Shown here: positions 46,121-59,613 of the stretch, one piece after another | Numbering within the stretch: position 1 is the stretch's first letter | Layout: each line of letters opens with the position of its first letter | Notes under the pieces: model-generated | Database searches by the model: none | What the model was told of the DNA's origin: nothing | Seen by the model: only the letters and a program-made list of their open reading frames with translations | Made by a program: the position numbers and the translations under genes | Source: Antennarius striatus | Lineage: Eukaryota > Chordata > Actinopteri > Lophiiformes > Antennariidae | NCBI RefSeq assembly: GCF_040054535.1 | Contig: NC_090789.1 | Location: 992,697-1,056,696 of the forward strand | DNA: 64,000 bases | Reading direction: 5' to 3'

Positions 46121-46195
46121 TGCACCTATCAGGGGCCTCCACCAGGGGCCCCCACTAGGGGGCCTCCACCAGGGGCCTCCACCGGGGGCCCGCCT
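46121..46195. repeat. 12/15-bp CCACCAGGGGCC repeat
   Basis: Five to six units of CAGGGGCCTCCAC/CTAGGGGGCC. Confidence 0.75.
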
Positions 46196-46283
46196 CCTTT
46201 CCTTCATCCCTCTGTTCTCCACCTGCTGCTTTAATTTGACTGATTTGAAGCAGCTGAAGACTAAAGAAGGAAAGAGGAGGAGA

Positions 46284-46862
46284 GACAGACAGACAACCGT
46301 ACAGACAGACAGTCGTAGAGACAGTTGTACAGACAGTCGTTCAGACAGTCTGTCAGACAGACAGTCATACAGACAGTTGTACAGACAGTCGTTCAGACAG
46401 TTTTACAGACAGTCGTTCAGACAGTTTTACAGACAGTCGTACAGACAGTCGTACAGACAGACAAACACAGTCGTACAGACAGTCATACAGTCGTAGAGAC
46501 AGAGTCGTTCAGTCCTACGGACAGTTGTACAGACAGTCGTTCAGACACAGTCGTTCAGACAGACAGTCGTACAGATAGTCGTAGAGACAGTCGTAAAGAC
46601 ACAGTCCTACAGTCACACAGTCACACAGTCGTACAGACAGTCGTTCAGACACAGTCGTTCAGATAGTCGTACAGTCATACAGACACAAAGACAGACAGGC
46701 AGGCTGACAGTCGTTCAGACAGTTTTACAGACATCCGTTCAGACAGACAATAGTACAGAGTCATACAGACACACAGTCGTACAGACAGTCATTCAGACAC
46801 AGTCGTTCAGACAGTCGTACAGTTATACAGACAGACAGACAGTCGTGCAGACAGACAGGTTT
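46284..46862. repeat. ACAGACAGTCGT minisatellite
   Basis: About 580 bp of degenerate 11-15-bp units (CAGACAGTCGTA/CAGACAGTCGTTCAGACAG). Lies in the probable 3' UTR or flank of rfx5. Long Thr-Asp-Ser/Gln-Thr-Val frames are artefacts. Confidence 0.9.
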
Positions 46863-47074
46863 TGAAAGTGTCTGTCTGCTCTGCAGTGCAATGGGAGCGG
46901 ATGGAGGGTGTGGTTTCATTCGTCCCTCCTGATTGGCTCTGTGCCGTCGCCACTGAGAGATTTCCACCAATGAAGGGAAAGCAAAGGTAGGGGGGCGGGG
47001 TAAAGTCTAGAGGGCGGGCCTTGTTGCAGTGAGGTAAAAGCTGATTAAAAAAAGAGGCGGAGCTGTGAGGACAG

Positions 47075-48907
47075 CTAGTGTTCCTCTGTGTGTGAGGAGC
47101 TGCTCTGATTGGCCTCCTCCTCCTCCTCTCGTTTCTTCGCCGTCAAGGAGGCAGAGGAGGAGGAAGAGGGGGGCACCTCTGAAGCCGAGGGCGCCGACGG
47201 TAACGGGGGGCTGTTGTGCAGTTCGACCGGCGTCAACACGATCTCAAGCTCGCCCTGCTCCTCGTCTAGCGTGGGCAGGGGGAGGGGAGGGGGCGGAGCT
47301 CGGAGGTGGGCGGTGGGCGTGGCCACGCCGCTGCTGTTCTTATTGCTTGGCCTGGGGGCTTTCTGGATCACCTCCACCATGGGGGTGCGTCCCGACGCCG
47401 CCAGCTCCCAGCTGGGGGCCCCCGGGCTCTGGAGGAGCAGCAGTGGTCGGCCGCGGCGCTCCGCCTCCACCGCCGCCCCCCCCGGCTGGCACTGCACCAG
47501 AACGCCGCGGTGCTCCATCAGCCGGCGGGCGGGGGCTGCCACCGCTGGGAGGGGGCTCAGGATCATCCCTGATTGGTCCGGGATCACTATTTCCACCAGC
47601 GGCTGCGAGGAAGAGGAGGAGGAGGAGGCCTTCTGGATGACCCCCCCGGAGAGGGAGGTGATGATTGGAGACTGGGCGGGGGGGGCCGGAGGGGAGGGCT
47701 GCAGAGCAGCAGCAGGAGGGGGCGGAGCATCTTCTGGGCGTGGTTTTCTCGGTCGCCCCCGTTTACGTTTCACAGGAGGTCTTGAAGCCACACCCCCAGC
47801 ACCGCCTGGCCCCGCCTCCAGGGGGCGCTTGCTGGCATTGCCCCGTGCTTTCTGCACCACGGACGTGGGCTGGGCGGTGGCGTGCTGCTGAGGGGGGGGC
47901 GGAGGAGGGGGCGGGGTCACCTTCTCCCTCTCGTAGGACAGGCAGCCCTGAGGCAGGAACATCACCGGGACGGGTCCGCCCTGAGGCGGGGGCAGCGTTG
48001 CCATGGCGATGACCTTCACCCCACCGCTGCTGGCGGCAGCGGCTGCTGCCGGGCCCCCGGGTCCCGACGCCCCTCCCACGCCCGAGGCGTCTTTGGGCGC
48101 CAGCGACGGAGGAGAGGAGCGCACAGACAGCTGGGTCTTATCCGGGATGGAGCTCCGAGGGAGGATTCTGGGTAATTGCTTCATGTAGGCTTCCACCTGG
48201 AGGTCAAGAGTCAGAGGTCACATGACTAATCGATCAGGTGATCAATGTGTGAAAACAACAAAAACACAAATACAGAAAAACCGCAGAAACTACATCCTAG
48301 TACCAGCTCTAGTTTAGAACCAGGTCTAGTTTAGAACCAGATCTAGTTTAGAACCAGATCTAGTTTAGTACCAGGTCTACTTTAGACCAAAAGTCTAGTT
48401 CAGTACCAGGTCTAGTTTAGAACCAGATCTAGTTTAGAACCAGATCTAGTTTAGTACCAGGTCTACTTTAGACCAAAAGTCTAGTTCAGTACCAGGTCTA
48501 GTTTAGATCCAGGTCTAGTTTAGACCCAGCTCTGGTTTAGAACCAGATCTAGTTTAGACCCAGATCTAGTTTAGACTCAGGTCTAGTTAAGCCTCTGAGC
48601 CCCACCTTGCGGCCGGCGGCGGGGGGCGTGTCCGGCCAGCCTTTGGCTGCAGGAGCTGATTTGTCTCCAGTCGGCAGCTTCAGCCCAGACGAGGAAGACG
48701 AGTCTCCGAGTTCCCTCTAAAGACGAACAGGAAGCAGCGAGTGTTGGTGACGGGTCACAGTGAACGTGAGCTCTGATTGGACGGACACTCGTGACATCAC
48801 CTTCTGGTCAGCAGCGCTGTCGCCCTCGGCCTTCGTGATGACGGGGGTCTTCTTGATGACCTTATGCGGTTTGGCTGGACCTCCTGCAAACAGATGCAGT
48901 TGTCAGT

Positions 48908-48965
<58 letters not shown>

Positions 48966-51127
48966 GCGAGCGCTGCTGAGGTGACCAGCTCGGCCTGGCT
49001 GCAGCGAGGGTTGACGATGTGCTCCTGGATCAGGTAGCGGGCGATCTCCACCACCGTGTCGAAAGAACGCTTCAGGATCTTCTGCGCCCAATCACAGATC
49101 AGCTCGCAGGCCGCCTCCGTCACTTCCTGTTTGTACGTCTGGACCAACTCGGTCAGCTCCGCCTGCGACAGGGGGACAGGAAACCGTGACGGCGTCCGTT
49201 CAGAAACAGGAAGTGCAGAGCGTGTGTGTTTACCGGGTCGTTCTTCAGGTCCAGGTTTGGCAGCAGCGGCATGTTGAGAACCGTCTTCCTCCTGATGCCG
49301 CTGTAACAGTATGTATGAGCCGGCTGGTTAGGGAATAGAACCAGCAACCCTGAGTCTGATGCCGTTACAGCTACAATAGAACCTCGAGATACGAGTTTAG
49401 TCCGTTCTGTGACTGAACTCATAAGTCAAACAAATTTAAAATAACAAGAGTTATGTTAATCCCTAAAAAGCCCCTAAAATTAAGATTTTTTTTTTATCAA
49501 CCAAAAGACACGCAGATTTTATTTGTGTATAATTAATTATATATAAGTTACGTAAACAATGATGAAGAATGAAAAGAAACACAAAAGTCACGAGAACACA
49601 CAAGCTACGCCTTCACTCCACAAACGAGAACGAGATCCGGTCTCACTGATGTCGTATCCATCCGCCAACACGTGGTAAAGAACGAGATCCGGTCTCACTG
49701 ATGTCGTATCCATCCGCCAACACGTGGTAAAGAACGAGATCCGGTCTCACTGATGTCGTATCCATCCGCCAACACGTGGTAAAGAACGAGATCCGGTCTC
49801 ACTGATGTCGTATCCATCCGCCAACACGTGGTAAAGAACGAGATCCGGTCTCACTGATGTCGTATCCATCCGCCAACACGTGGTAAAGAACGAGATCCGG
49901 TCTCACTGATGTCGTATCCATCCGCCAACACGTGGTAAAGAACGAGATCCGGTCTCACTGATGTCGTATCCATCCGCCAACACGTGGTAAAGAACGAGAT
50001 CCGGTCTCACTGATGTCGTATCCATCCGCCAACACGTGGTAAAGAACGAGATCCGGTCTCACTGATGTCGTATCCATCCGCCAACACGTGGTAAAGAACG
50101 AGATCTGGTCTCACTGATGTATCCATCCGCTAACTAGCGTTGGTTCCCTGAAACACGACTCTTATCTCGGATTTTCACTCGTATGTCAAACAAAAACATG
50201 GACAAAGTGATGGCTCATATCTCAAACAGCTCGTGCGTCGTATCTCGAGGCTCTACTCTATTTAGAGTGTCATGTGACATCAGTCCCCCGGTGAGTCGGT
50301 CCTGCAGGTGGAAGGATATTTGGACTGTCCCCTGCCACCGAGTCGTCGCGCCTTAATGTTGGGGAAAATGTCTCTGATGATTTTCCCGAAGTTGGCGGCG
50401 CTCAAAGGTCGATGCTGCAGGTTCTCACAGTATCTCCTGGAGGAGGGACACACACACAGGTCAGAGGTCATGTGACCTGACATCCAACAGAGCATATCGT
50501 GCGTCACGTGGTGTGTCTGCTGACTTGTACGTCTCGTAGACGTCCTGCTTGGGCAGGCAGGTGTCGGAGTGCTCCTCCAGGTGACTGCGGATCCAGTTAC
50601 AGGTGTGAAGCTGGTCGGCTGTGTTGAACGAACTGGAGTCGCCGCCGCTGCACACACACAAAAACACACCTGATGTCAGGGGGAACACACACACACACAC
50701 ACAACCCCGTCAAACCACATCGGCACCTCTTGTCGCCAGAGTTGGGTCCCGAGGGCAGCTGGAGGTACAGGTAGAGCTTGTCGCTGTCGGAGAAACGCTG
50801 AACGTCTTGCTGTTAGGAGAGAACAGATGGCGTCACACCTGAGGATTCCCCCCAACGCACATTACCTGAAGATCGAAGGTTCTCACCAGGATCTGGTCCA
50901 CTTTGGTCTGAACGCTCTTCCTGCAAAACCCAGAAGAACCAGAAGCAGGGACATGAAACACAAAGGTCACCTGGGGTCAACGTTCTGATCGGAGGCTCCA
51001 CTTACGAGATGTTGCTGTTGAGTTTCTGCAGCAGCATGCTGGGTTCCGTCTCGCCCTCCCCCACCTCCAGACCCACGTCGCCCTGCCGGGAGGCTTCAGC
51101 CCACGGGGGCTGCTGGTCCTCCGCCAT
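47075..51127 (-). CDS. rfx5: RFX5, DNA-binding subunit of the MHC class II X-box factor
   Basis: With RFXANK and RFXAP it binds the X1 box of MHC-II promoters. Ten coding exons: 51127..51006, 50920..50887, 50809..50727, 50647..50525, 50436..50320, 49312..49234, 49162..48964, 48883..48801, 48716..48606, 48196..47075 (690 aa). An N-terminal helix (KLYLYLQLP, about 63-71) is followed by the winged-helix RFX domain (about 82-168): [20 protein letters not shown], then [20 protein letters not shown] and [20 protein letters not shown]. The last exon is Pro/Ala/Ser-rich with an AT-hook-like [10 protein letters not shown] (about 460). The intron inside the DNA-binding domain (50319..49313) has no usable GT donor but joins exactly as ATATCCTT...AC, a U12-type intron. 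The donor at 50524 (GTCAGC) is weak but required by frame. rfx5 over rfx7 is based on neighbours. Confidence 0.9.
48308..48590. repeat. 17-bp TCTAGTTTAGAACCAGA repeat in an rfx5 intron
   Basis: About sixteen 17-bp units with point variants, plus a larger 119-bp period (48341-48425 repeats at 48426-48510). Lies in the intron before the last exon. Confidence 0.9.
48908..48963. repeat. CA microsatellite next to an rfx5 donor
   Basis: (CA)n starts at the GT of the donor after exon 49162..48964; on the coding strand the donor is GTGTGTGTG. Confidence 0.95.
49313..50319 (-). other. Probable AT-AC (U12-type) intron of rfx5
   Basis: Exon ...CAG-TCC-AA is followed by ATATCCTTCC, matching the U12 5' splice consensus ATATCCTTT at eight of nine positions. 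The next exon begins ATAC-TGT-TAC after ...CTCATAC, giving SKYCYSG exactly as in the RFX family. The branch-site consensus TTCCTTAAC is matched by TTCCCTAAC at 49335..49327, with 14-15 nt from the branch A to the intron end, inside the U12 window. No GT-AG pair gives the conserved protein. Confidence 0.8.
49629..50133. repeat. 52-bp satellite array, nine identical copies plus part
   Basis: Units begin AACGAGATCCGGTCTCACTG and end CAACACGTGGTAAAG. Starts fall every 52 bp from 49629 to 50045 with no differences seen between copies; a tenth from 50097 is degenerate (CTGG for CCGG, with a deletion). Each unit carries a CACGTG E-box palindrome and the near-palindrome GAGATCCGGTCTC. It fills half of the AT-AC intron. 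Confidence 0.95.
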
Positions 51128-51539
51128 GTGGGCCGACTAACCGGTGCTGAGTGCAACCATCTGAGGGGGACACGGACGGAGACGCACTGTCAGAGGTGAT
51201 GATGATGTTAGCCAGAGGCTAAAGGTTAGCTAAAGGTGACCACGGAACCTTGTGCATTAAAAGTAAAGGTTTTACATTCTTTTGGCCTCACAAATAAAAA
51301 AAGACTGAAAATAGAAAGCCAAAAAAATAAGTGTCAGAGCAGGAGGCACATTTTAGATTTCTCTTGCGGCCATTTGGTCCAAGAAAATAGAGCAATGTCA
51401 ACAATAAACAAGAACCAAGGCAGTTAGAAACTGCAACATCCCGCAACTTACTGTATGTTAGGGTACCCTGAAAGTAGTACCTGACAAGTGCATAGCTTTG
51501 ACCTTCCAGGGTAGGTCAAAGGTGTACACTGGCTTTGAC

Positions 51540-51815
51540 CATAGATCAATGGTCTTACACTGGCCTTCTCCCTCGTCTTTCTATCTTATCCAGTTCTTGA
51601 GTGTACAAAAGTTGAAATTTGACCTTGACCTAGTTTTCTCAAGGTCAAGGTCATCATCTCATTTCCATCCCCTTTGCTGCCTGAGTCATGTGCATTTTGT
51701 TTCATCTTTCTATCTGCAACAGTTGTGAAGATAATTGGTGGACGAACTAATGGACGGACACACGAACACTGACAATTACAATACATCACCGCTTTGAACA
51801 TTAATGACATCTTTT
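51540..51815. repeat. Dispersed repeat, inverted relative to 17530-17720
   Basis: Shares CTTTCTATCTGCAAC, CGAACACTGACAATTACAAT and TTGACCTTGACC blocks with the copy at 17.6 kb. It lies upstream of the rfx5 ATG, probably in a 5' UTR intron. Confidence 0.6.
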
Positions 51816-51874
51816 GTGTGTCTTACGCAACTTATTCCCAAAGAACACACCAATTAAAGACATTTAAAGACAAG

Positions 51875-51990
51875 AGACGGGAACATATCCCTGTCTCATG
51901 CCGGCAAGTCTGCTGGGATGGGCTCCAGCAACCCCCGTGACCCCCAGAAGTTAAAAAAGCGGTCAGGAAAATTGATGAATGAACACTAAT
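51875..51990 (+). repeat. Dispersed fish SINE-like repeat
   Basis: CTGCTGGGATGGGCTCCAGC followed by GTGACCCCCAGAAGTTAAAAAAGCGG and a GATGAATGAA tail fragment is a well-known core of abundant teleost SINE-like repeats. Confidence 0.65.
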
Positions 51991-52194
51991 TAGAATTGTT
52001 TTTCCAAAATCTTGTGTTGGCAATGCAAGACTTATTTGTCCATAAAATAAAGCTCTACAGACCTACATGTACCAACTGTCCATCTATAACTATTACATTA
52101 CTGGAGACTGAAGTTGAAACGTTTCTTCTATTTGAAGCAACGTGATTGGAAAAATATTTACGATCATTTAAAGAATACTTCATTTTTTAAGTCA

Positions 52195-52640
52195 GTTTGT
52201 GGTAGAATGTCAGTGATGCTTCAGGACAGCACCGCCTGCCCCGGCAACAGAACGCCGAATCCGGCGCCGACAGCCCGGGCAGGAGGAGGCCCGCTGTCCG
52301 CCGGGGAGGCACGCATGGCGGCTGTGAAAGGCGCGGCGGACGTTCCGATCACATCCCGGACGAACCGTGTTCCTGGCGGCTAAAGCAGAGCCCTCCTCCG
52401 TCCGCACACACCCGTTAATGTTCGCTGGAAAAGTGCCCGGGGCCGGAGTGTGACAGCTCCCGGGTCATGTGTGCTGACAGCGGGCGCAGCGCCGGCGGTC
52501 ATGTGCCGCCTTCACGACCACAACACACCGACCCCGCGCCGCGCACACACCGACACTGCTAACGGGCTAAGCGGCTACACGCTAGCCGGCCGAGCCGCTG
52601 CTCTCCAGCGCGCTAGCTGGATTATTTAAGGGCAGATTTG
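52195..52640 (-). promoter_or_regulatory. CpG-rich probable rfx5 promoter
   Basis: Dense CpG stretch 1.1-1.5 kb upstream of the rfx5 ATG, so a noncoding first exon is expected here. Positions of start sites are not resolved. Confidence 0.45.
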
Positions 52641-53538
52641 ATGCGCGGAAACCAACGAAACTTTCCCGGGACATAAAGTGTCATCAGGCGACATTTTCCG
52701 CGTTCGTCCGAGGCTAGCTGGAGCTAGCCGCTAGCCGGAACAAGCTAACCTACGAGCACTAGCTTGTATCAGATAACATTAGCCAGCAAGCATCGAAACA
52801 CTCCCGTTAACATGTTTAAAAACGCTCATTTTAATTTCTAAACAATTCCAGATAACAGTTTGATTATTATGGTATATTTGTTTGATGAGTCCGGCGACTC
52901 TCGTCTGAGTATTTATTTTATAAAAGAAAAGAAAGTACCTGAGACAAGATACAGCAAAAATCCCTCTATAAGAATTTTTTTGTGATTGGCCGACTTTGTT
53001 ATGTCTGCCTGACTACAAAGCTAGAGTAGATTCTGATTGGTTAGTTGTGACAAATCTGCCCAGATACCTTCACTGGGTGAAATTTCATTGGTCGGCCAGA
53101 ACTATTTTTCTGACAGCGATTATTCTGATTGCGTGAATTTTTTCCTTATCTGCCCAGTTACAAAACAGGGTAATTTGTCTCGCATCATCCGCATAACTGC
53201 CTCCGTGATTTAAGAGCGAAAGCGAAAGTAGGTTAAAGTAAACGTTTAACAAGCAGGAAACGTTTGTTGAAAATGCAAGTTAAAGCGTTCAAGAGTGAGC
53301 GCAGTACATTATGAGGAAGGATTTAGTGTCCAGTCTAGTATACCCATAAATTTAAGTTTTATCTGTAAATTCTTAAATTCAGTTTTGAAGTGCTGACAAA
53401 TAATCTGTGCCAAAGACACAATCAGGAAAAGACACTTTTTGATTTATCACATTTATTATGTTATACAAAAGTCACAGGGAACGTCAGAAAATAAGATAAC
53501 AAGGAACAGATAAGTTTGTGAACCTTTTCTGCAGAGTC

Positions 53539-53544
53539 TTTATT
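53539..53544 (-). terminator. Polyadenylation signal of psmb4
   Basis: AATAAA on minus, 16 bp after the stop codon, giving a very short 3' UTR. Confidence 0.65.
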
Positions 53545-53559
53545 AGTCACAGCTCATCT

Positions 53560-56242
53560 TCATTCAAAGCCACTGCAGAGAAACATGAGGAGAAACACGT
53601 CTTAACATACAAAAAACACTTTCATTCATTCAACACTGGAAAAAACTCCCCGTAACCACGCTGCAGTGGGACCTTTGACCCTACCTGACCATGTGAGCGA
53701 TGTCCCAGTTGGTTTCAGACGAGAGCGGACCAATAATCTCCACGCCCTCCTCTGTTACTATGGCGATCTCATACTAAAAATAAAAACATGACATCTTGAT
53801 TAGACCAACGTGCTTTCCTTCGTTTAAATCCACCTGACTAGTGTCTTTTACTGATCTGAGACCATCAGAATCCACCGTGAAGCTATTCCACAGGCGTTAT
53901 GGAACCCACCCTGTTGTAGGAGCGAGCGTCTCGGTAGTAGAGCACCTTGAGGCAGCGCTCCACCAGGTCCCGGGCCTCCTGCTTGGTGATCTCTGCTTTG
54001 GTGTCCAGCATCTCCCTCATCAGAGGCTAAAATAGAGATTAGGGCAAAGACCATCAGAAGAAGACTCTGAAAGGATTTAACAGCTTCTCTTCAGTTCTCC
54101 GACAAGTAGCACATGATGCTAATAATCAGACGGCATCAGTGATCACATTGAAAAGTACTAATCTTGTCAATGATTAACAGAGATTCTCATCTTTTGAACT
54201 AACATTTGAGTTAAAAGCAATAAGGAGGTTTTGTCCCAGTAGAAAAATGATCACGTGAATCACGAGTGACGTTTAGCGGTGGACACTGGAACTATACGTG
54301 CGTATTTTAATATAATTACATGTTTTTATTCTGATTTATTGTACAGTACATGATATCATGAGCTTTTAAAGGTTTTCTAGTGATTTTAGAGCCCAGTATT
54401 TGTGGTGGACAGACGTCAAGTCCAGAGAAACGACTTAAACTTTTATTTTCTTAAACCGAGGTACAATCTGAACAACTGAACTCTAAATGACCTGAACCTG
54501 TATTCTATTTCATCATGTGTTGTTTTTAAGTCCTGTGATTGTTTCTGGTCAGTCTGAGGGAATAGAACTTCAGTATTTAGAGTCGTAATTACATTTAAAT
54601 TGCCTCAAACGACAATTACAGATTGAAATTTGATAATTAACTTGAGAAAATTTCAGTTTACAAACAACCTTTGGGAACCCCTGTGTCTGTAAGTTGAGGA
54701 TTAGCTGTGCATGTTTTATTCACTGAATACCAATAACCAGGCTCAGACCTGAAAACGAAAATAAAGTTTCAGAGGAGGTGCTCACCTGAGCCAAATACGC
54801 TCCAAAGCCTGTCGCCACGGTGGGCGCCTCATAGGCCACGCCTAGTTTGTCCACATAACCTAGGAAACTGGAGAGAGCGAGACTCTGGTCAGTGAGGAAG
54901 AGAGGGTAGACGAAGCGTGAAGAGGAAGCAGCTCCCACCTCTCCCCGTTGTACACCCCTCCGATCACCACGGTGTTCCACAGAGGGTTCATCTTACTGCG
55001 GCGGTTGTACATGACTCTGGTCAGCCAGGAGTGCACCGCCTTCGGACTGTAGCTGTGGCCGTCGCCCAGCAGCTCCTCATCGATCCTGAGTGGGGGGAAA
55101 AACACAACGCCTTTCAGACTTACATCCACCACAGTGACGTCCTCGCCCGTCACACCAGGAGCTTACACCATCTGCTCGATGATCTGTTTGAGGTACTGGT
55201 AGTCGGCGTAGTCTCCTGACGCTCCCAGGATCGTGTTGCTGTTCACCTGAAACACAACAACAACAACCGTCAGCCATGACCACCGGATGTCGCGCTGACT
55301 GATGATGTCACGTGACTGTCACCTTCATGAGGCGGGAGATGTTCCTGAAGCGAGCCAATGACCCGTAGGAACCCAGCATGTCCGCCGCAATGATGACACC
55401 ACCGGTGAACTTCACCCCGAGTACCGACGTCCCGGTTACCATGGGATTACTGTAAAGAATGAAGGGTTATCCTCATTAGAGACGGTTCACGACACAAGAA
55501 CGTTGAATTTACATAAAATGTACATTCAAAAGTCCAATGTGAATGCCTCGGATTCATGGTGGATGAAGCAGACCATCTAAAACCTCTGCAAAAACATCAT
55601 CCTTCAAGATTAGCATCAATTCAACTGTCAATGAAACACAGTAAAGCAATCCCAGTTTGTGTCTCCGATGATTGACTAATCATTTATTCTCATCAACCAA
55701 AGCAACTTTAAGTTCTTACTGAGAGATGTAAACTATTTTAATTATAAAACTAAAATGTAATCATCACAGTAACAACAATCAGAACCAATGGCGGCTAGCA
55801 GCAGGGCTCCAAAGCTGTTTTCATGTCCACGACGGCTGTTAGCCAACGCAGCTAACAGTAAACAAAGTTCACAAACTTATATTTAAATTTATAAATAATT
55901 TTTAAAAATCATACCAATAATTCAAATTGATTCTTTGTTAGATTTCATTATACAATTCATGGTATTCCAGCTCATCCGTGTTGAAGCGATTAAACTCCAG
56001 CCGTTAGCTTAGCCTCAGTTAGCTCCATGATGATACAGCATAGCGCAAACCGAAAGAGACAGCTCCGTGTCAAATCAACGGCGGTCGGTAGCGGTTCTCC
56101 CGGACCGGCTTACTCACAGTGTCCGTGTGATCGGCCCGCATGATGTTCCCGGCCCGCTAACACCGCTGCTCCCCGGTAAAGAGTAGAACTGGCCGGGTTT
56201 GGGTCCATTCTCCCAGAAACTCAGCTTCAGAGTGGACTCCAT
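53560..56242 (-). CDS. psmb4: 20S proteasome subunit beta type 4 (beta-7 position)
   Basis: Non-catalytic beta ring subunit whose C-terminal tail helps clamp two half-proteasomes together. Eight coding exons join in phase: 56242..56118, 55449..55323, 55246..55167, 55085..54939, 54867..54786, 54026..53910, 53773..53685, 53572..53560 (259 aa; human 264). Exon 1 encodes the propeptide ([20 protein letters not shown]) up to GPITRTL. The mature part includes [91 protein letters not shown] and WDIAHMVSGFE at the end. The last coding exon has only 13 nt (end of Ser, Gly-Phe-Glu, stop). Without it, reading through would end at HMVR. The phase and the family's conserved SGFE-type end decide for splicing. 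Confidence 0.96.
54060..54780. other. psmb4 intron 5, no gene
   Basis: AT-rich, 760-bp intron between exons 5 and 6. It includes a segment (54296-54720) resembling 17390-18060: both contain TTTTCTAGTGA...GTGGTGGA and TCTGGTCAGT..CAGGGAATAGAACTT, an unnamed dispersed repeat. Confidence 0.5.
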
Positions 56243-56244
56243 GT

Positions 56245-57500
56245 CAGACGTTCAGCGGAAGTGACGACACAGCGGCCTTCTTCAGCCCAGGAAGATGTCA
56301 CGGAGCAGAGCAGTGCTACACCGCCACCTGCTGTTGAGATGAGGCAACTTCACCGCTAAATGAACAGCTTGTCTGTCTGGTTCTGAGGGAACTGGGCCGG
56401 ACGTTGTTCCAGACATCCAACGAACCAGAGATTTTCTGTGTTCTGCTTCTGTTACAGTGGCTAAGATGCAATTAATATAAGATGCAATTCTGCTGGATGT
56501 TTTTTTTAACTTCTTCTCTTGTTGTGAGATGCCATGTTTTACAGTCATAGCACCTGGGTGATAGCATTACAAGCATATTTGTAGCACTTTAAGGCATCAG
56601 TAGTTGTTGGATTATTTTTTTAAAATTCTCAGGAATTTATAAATATAAAAAATAAGTTAGCATCCTAGACAATCTTATAGGCTTAAATGTTGTTGAAAAC
56701 ACAACCAAATTTGGCAGAATTTTTTTTCCCTCCGACAGTTCTTTGGGTCGACCCTGTTTCTTCCATTGGAAGAAACCTCTGGCAGATCCTGACTCTCAGG
56801 GGGTTCAAGGCTCCTCTGCCTTGACTGGTTGGGGTGAAAAGGGAAATACAAAACTGAAGAGATAGAGTGGCTGACAGATCAAGGGCAGCAAGCGGGAGAA
56901 CATCCAAAATATGTACACAGACTCTGCTGTACACATAAACAGGACCCTGAATCTGGATCGTGCCGGCCTACTCTAGATTCTAGGGTAGAATCAGAGCAAA
57001 AGTGGTGGTCCCAGTAAACAATGACAGCAGTGCTGCTTCCAGAAGAGAGAAACTGCAGGCAAACCTTGACTTGCATCGTTAATCGGTTCCAGGAGATGTG
57101 ACTTAAGTCAAAAAACGACGTAAGTCGAATTAACTCGTCTCCAGGTTAAACTGTAGACAACCATTCCCAGTTCTGTTCTGTACTTTATTATTGAATGCAA
57201 ATAATATTTGGTTAATATGAATCTATTCTAAGCTGACAATTAAATTTTTTATTTGCTTGTCTTCAGTGCCTCTTCCTCATTGTGGGTCACGGGGTTGGCT
57301 AAAGGCTAATGTGATGTTATGATTTTATTTTGATTCATTGTACAGTTATATGATATGCGCTTTTAAAGTTTAAGTAGTGATTTTACGATTCAAATAACTG
57401 AGATGGACAAAGTGGTGCAAGATGACATAAACTTGATTTTTATTTGTCTTTGTGTGTATTTTTTGAAAATCAAAGTATAATTGAAAAGAACAGAACTTGA
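56245..57500. other. psmb4 upstream and spacer before the lipocalin cluster
   Basis: The psmb4 promoter should lie in the first 150 bp. The remainder is AT-rich. A GACTTAAGTCAAAAAACGACG palindromic stretch around 57109-57135 belongs to a dispersed repeat related to 60060-60190. No coding exon seen. Confidence 0.45.
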
Positions 57501-57629
57501 GGTTACCTGTAGATTTGTTTTCAGGTAGTCTGGTACTGAGTACACTTCGCTGGCAATACTTGAATGCAGGACTTTTATTATGTACGGAGTATTTTTAAAC
57601 ACTGACAATCCTACTGCAGTAAACATAAG

Positions 57630-57635
57630 TTTATT
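57630..57635 (-). terminator. Polyadenylation signal of lipocalin copy 1
   Basis: AATAAA on minus about 90 bp after the stop. Confidence 0.45.
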
Positions 57636-57724
57636 TTTTCAAAACTGAAGAAACACACTTCCATTTGATTGGTAAATAATGATGATAACGAGGATGATGA
57701 AGAAGATATGTCATTCTGGACATC

Positions 57725-59223
<1,499 letters not shown>

Positions 59224-59520
59224 CTTGGTCCGATTCAAGACTCAAATGCAATCTGAGACCACCAGAGTGAGACGAGGGGAGCAGGCTTTATAACGGCCTC
59301 ACGCCGTCCCCCAACCGTCTGAAGGTCAGTTTACTTTATGGATTGAACTGAAGGTCTCTGCCTTCACTCATCGGAGTTGTAGCAGCACCTGAATCCGTGT
59401 GTCAGAACTCATGGCACTCATTTGAACTATTAGCATTGGTACCCCTCACCAATTTTCACCTTAAATCTTTGTGTAAGGGCAAGACTCAAATTAACGTCAG
59501 TCAGTCCCTGTCGCTCACTC

Positions 59521-59523
<3 letters not shown>

Positions 59524-59612
<89 letters not shown>
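59524..59612. repeat. GT microsatellite between lipocalin copies 1 and 2
   Basis: About 44 GT units, 0.3 kb upstream of the copy 1 start codon. Confidence 0.98.

Positions 59613-59613
<1 letters not shown>

Noticed and set aside
47065-48175. Several long plus-strand frames (up to 260 codons)
   Set aside because: Shadows of the GC-rich last exon of rfx5; low complexity with no start or splice support.
49629-50133. CRISPR-like array
   Set aside because: Continuous 52-bp tandem repeat with no spacers, in a eukaryotic intron.
50281-50436. rfx5 ending with an early stop after the RFX domain
   Set aside because: Reading through gives a tail absent from the family, while AT-AC splicing restores the conserved sequence.
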